Origin: a virus
Virus record (IMG/VR): IMGVR_UViG_3300021230_000018
Location: 1 to 35,794 of that record
Strand: one strand, 5' to 3'
DNA: 35,794 nt
The first letter of the stretch is position 1. Each line of letters starts with the position of its first letter. A program made the position numbers and the translations under genes. The notes beneath the pieces were generated by a model that saw nothing but the letters and a program-made list of their open reading frames with translations, searched no databases and was not told where the DNA came from. Below are positions 34,523 through 35,794 of the stretch, piece after piece.

Positions 34523-34757
34523 CTAGTTCCTTTTCTTCTCTATACATTTCTAACCATATTCTTGATGCTTTAAGGTAAGTCCTCACATCATCATTTTCTG
34601 GGCAATACTTTATAATAACTTCTAGTGCATTTTTAAGGCTGTCTCTAGTTCCTTTAATGCATTCATATACTTTATCGGATACATACTTTTCATGTTTTAG
34701 TTTATCTAATAATTTGGGGCAGTTACTACAATAAGCCATTTCAACTGTTTCTTTCAC
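34494..34757 (-). CDS. small protein upstream of terminase
   Basis: An 87-residue helical protein with C-S-N-C near the N-terminus (C10, C13) and one later Cys (C34). The GTG start at 34757 has AAGGA five or six bases upstream; an ATG at 34739 is possible but has a poor ribosome site. It overlaps terminase by 29 bp and the preceding gene by 17 bp. By position it could be a small terminase subunit, but I see no HTH to support that. Confidence 0.6.
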   Translation of the reverse strand: MKETVEMAYCSNCPKLLDKLKHEKYVSDKVYECIKGTRDSLKNALEVIIKYCPENDDVRTYLKASRIWLEMYREEKELDERGSNTSQ

Positions 34758-34941
34758 AAACTTCCTTCACATTTTTTACCCACCGAGCATCTTTGTACTT
34801 AATCTTATTATTTTTATACATCTTATACGCATCTTCTAAATGGTTTATACAAAACTCAGTGGGCTTATCATTGTCGTTACCAAAAATAAATATTGTCGTA
34901 TGATTATCTATACACTTATAACATCGAGTCTTAATCATCAT
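34741..34941 (-). CDS. small Cys-containing protein
   Basis: A 66-residue basic protein with C7-x-x-C10 and a later C-x-x-H (C31, H34), a possible zinc site, then a Lys-rich helix. The ribosome site is AGAGAG, within a 16-bp sequence that also precedes the next gene upstream. Two adjacent ATG codons are possible. Function unknown. Confidence 0.65.
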   Translation of the reverse strand: MMIKTRCYKCIDNHTTIFIFGNDNDKPTEFCINHLEDAYKMYKNNKIKYKDARWVKNVKEVCERNS

Positions 34942-34954
34942 CTCTCTATAGTTA

Positions 34955-35395
34955 TTAACTTAATTCTGTATGATTTCCATCTTCAATTCTTCTAATCTTC
35001 TTTATAAGCTCTTTTATTGCACCATCTTTTTCTTCTTTAACTGCTTGAGATGTAAGTTCTTTAAAGCATAAGAAATATACTTTCAACAAATTTCTATATT
35101 TTTTCGACAACGCAGACATTTCTTCTATATGACTATAATTTGATTCAATCTCTCTTTTTTCTGTGATCTCCAGTAAATCTTTAAGTGTTTTAATCTCTTT
35201 TTCTTTTATTTGTATAGACTCTTTTATTTTTTCCAACTCTTCTTTAAGCTCTTCATTTTCTTCAGTAAGGTTGTCCGAGTGGTTAATAAGAAATATTTCA
35301 TAATCTGATATCTTCTTTTCTAAAGCTTCGAGACGTTCTATTTTTTCGTCTTGAACTACTATTCTTTTTAATAATTCATCTACCATTTTTTCCAT
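34955..35395 (-). CDS. coiled-coil protein
   Basis: A 146-residue protein dominated by one long coiled coil (about 1-90, Glu/Lys/Leu/Ile heptads), then a shorter segment with one Cys and a charged tail. AGAGAG precedes the ATG. No enzymatic motif. Coiled-coil proteins of this size near terminase can be packaging or early host-interaction proteins; nothing decides between these. Confidence 0.65.
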   Translation of the reverse strand: MEKMVDELLKRIVVQDEKIERLEALEKKISDYEIFLINHSDNLTEENEELKEELEKIKESIQIKEKEIKTLKDLLEITEKREIESNYSHIEEMSALSKKYRNLLKVYFLCFKELTSQAVKEEKDGAIKELIKKIRRIEDGNHTELS

Positions 35396-35396
35396 G

Positions 35397-35582
35397 TTAT
35401 CTCTCTATAGTTATTGACTCAATATGATAAAGGTTTAAATAAGTATCTTTTATTCTTAACAGTGGCGTTGACAGGTCACGTCTTCTACAATCGCCCCAAT
35501 CTTTAATAAGTGCATCAAATGCTTTATGGCTCATTTCTGTGAGAAATCTATCCCCGCTACAGGTCACGATTACGATATTCAT
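35397..35582 (-). CDS. small hypothetical protein
   Basis: A 61-residue protein beginning M-N-I-V-I-V-T-C-S-G-D-R. The frame also has a GTG at 35597 with GAGGAA upstream, so the start is uncertain; I prefer the ATG because it gives a typical beta-strand opening. It overlaps the end of the partial upstream gene. Not recognised. Its last codons contain the first of two identical 16-bp sequences that act as ribosome site for the next gene. Confidence 0.55.
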   Translation of the reverse strand: MNIVIVTCSGDRFLTEMSHKAFDALIKDWGDCRRRDLSTPLLRIKDTYLNLYHIESITIER

Positions 35583-35793
35583 TAAATTCTTTTCCACTAT
35601 GTTCCTCTTTGTTAGTTTCTAGTACAATATGGTTCATACATCTTATAGAACACATACGATTTTCTTTTATATACGCGCGTGTTTGATCGTGCGTGTTTAT
35701 GTCTTGCGTAGCTGGTAATGTGAAGTAATTGTCATTTAAAAACTTCTTGCAAACAAAGCATTTTTCTTTAAATGAGCCTTTATCTTTAAAGTC
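35557..35793 (-). CDS. partial small Cys-rich protein (5' end outside window)
   Basis: The last 78 codons of a leftward gene that enters from the right edge. The visible part has C-F-V-C (near its residue 12) and C-S-I-R-C further on, the C-x-x-C ... C-x-x-x-C layout of the proteins at 4282-4506 and 4519-4779, here with a longer spacer. The C-terminal tail is charged and overlaps the next gene. Probably another putative zinc-binding phage protein. Confidence 0.6.
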   Translation of the reverse strand, partial: DFKDKGSFKEKCFVCKKFLNDNYFTLPATQDINTHDQTRAYIKENRMCSIRCMNHIVLETNKEEHSGKEFNEYRNRDL

Positions 35794-35794
35794 A

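Noticed and set aside
34494-34757. Assignment as small terminase subunit
   Set aside because: Only position supports it; no DNA-binding helix-turn-helix is visible in the sequence.

Overview
This window is most simply read as part of the genome of an AT-rich, short-tailed (podovirus-like) double-stranded DNA bacteriophage or prophage. The evidence is a long leftward block of virion genes: a P22-type portal, a large terminase, a scaffold-like protein, an N4-gp56-type major capsid protein, a gp10-like tail hub, three or four ejection-type proteins and fibre genes. No sheath, tape-measure or long-tail genes were seen. Nothing fixes the host beyond a low-GC, Shine-Dalgarno-using bacterium. No integrase, tRNA, transposase or CRISPR array was found.

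Layout. (1) 13-2965, minus strand: a replication/recombination operon with a DUF3987 helicase-like protein, a RusA-type resolvase and two unknown genes. (2) 2966-3714: a regulatory gap with a strong leftward promoter, a roughly 510-nt structured leader, a candidate rightward small RNA and two rightward terminators. (3) 3715-4109, minus: two tandem MerR/excisionase-type HTH proteins, divergent from (4) 4282-5803, plus: two small Cys-rich proteins, an unknown protein and an ERF-type annealing protein. (5) 5804-11675, plus: an accessory region built around four BRO-N/DinD-like antirepressor paralogues (called BRO1-BRO4 here), interleaved with DUF551 genes and very small genes. (6) 11697-34522, minus: the late region, interrupted by two rightward single genes, an Arc/CopG-type RHH regulator (16315-16488) and a fibre-like protein (21021-21566). 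(7) 34494-35794, minus: small unknown genes upstream of terminase.

The most unusual part is region 5. Each BRO start region carries, on the opposite strand, a sigma70-like promoter with exactly 17-bp spacing just inside the ORF, and an intrinsic terminator just upstream of the ribosome-binding site. This predicts four cis-antisense RNAs of about 55-70 nt over the BRO start codons, analogous to P22 sar RNA over ant. Mismatches in the terminator stems on the plus strand become G.U pairs on the minus strand, which assigns the strand.

In addition, BRO1, BRO2 and BRO4 each contain a perfect palindrome of different sequence centred on the same homologous codon, four codons before a conserved Leu-Lys-Leu. 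Upstream of BRO1, BRO2 and BRO4 lie non-coding arrays of further palindromes. Most keep the same 11-nt distance and codon phase to a Leu-like codon, and several translate to recognisable versions of the same protein segment. These look like silent sequence cassettes for a variable segment of the BRO-N domain, or a self-encoded operator network. I know of no described system of this form.

Other notable items are a 139-residue mini-intein in the terminase Walker A motif, a possible antisense RNA over the DUF3987 start, and repeated hairpins before the capsid gene.
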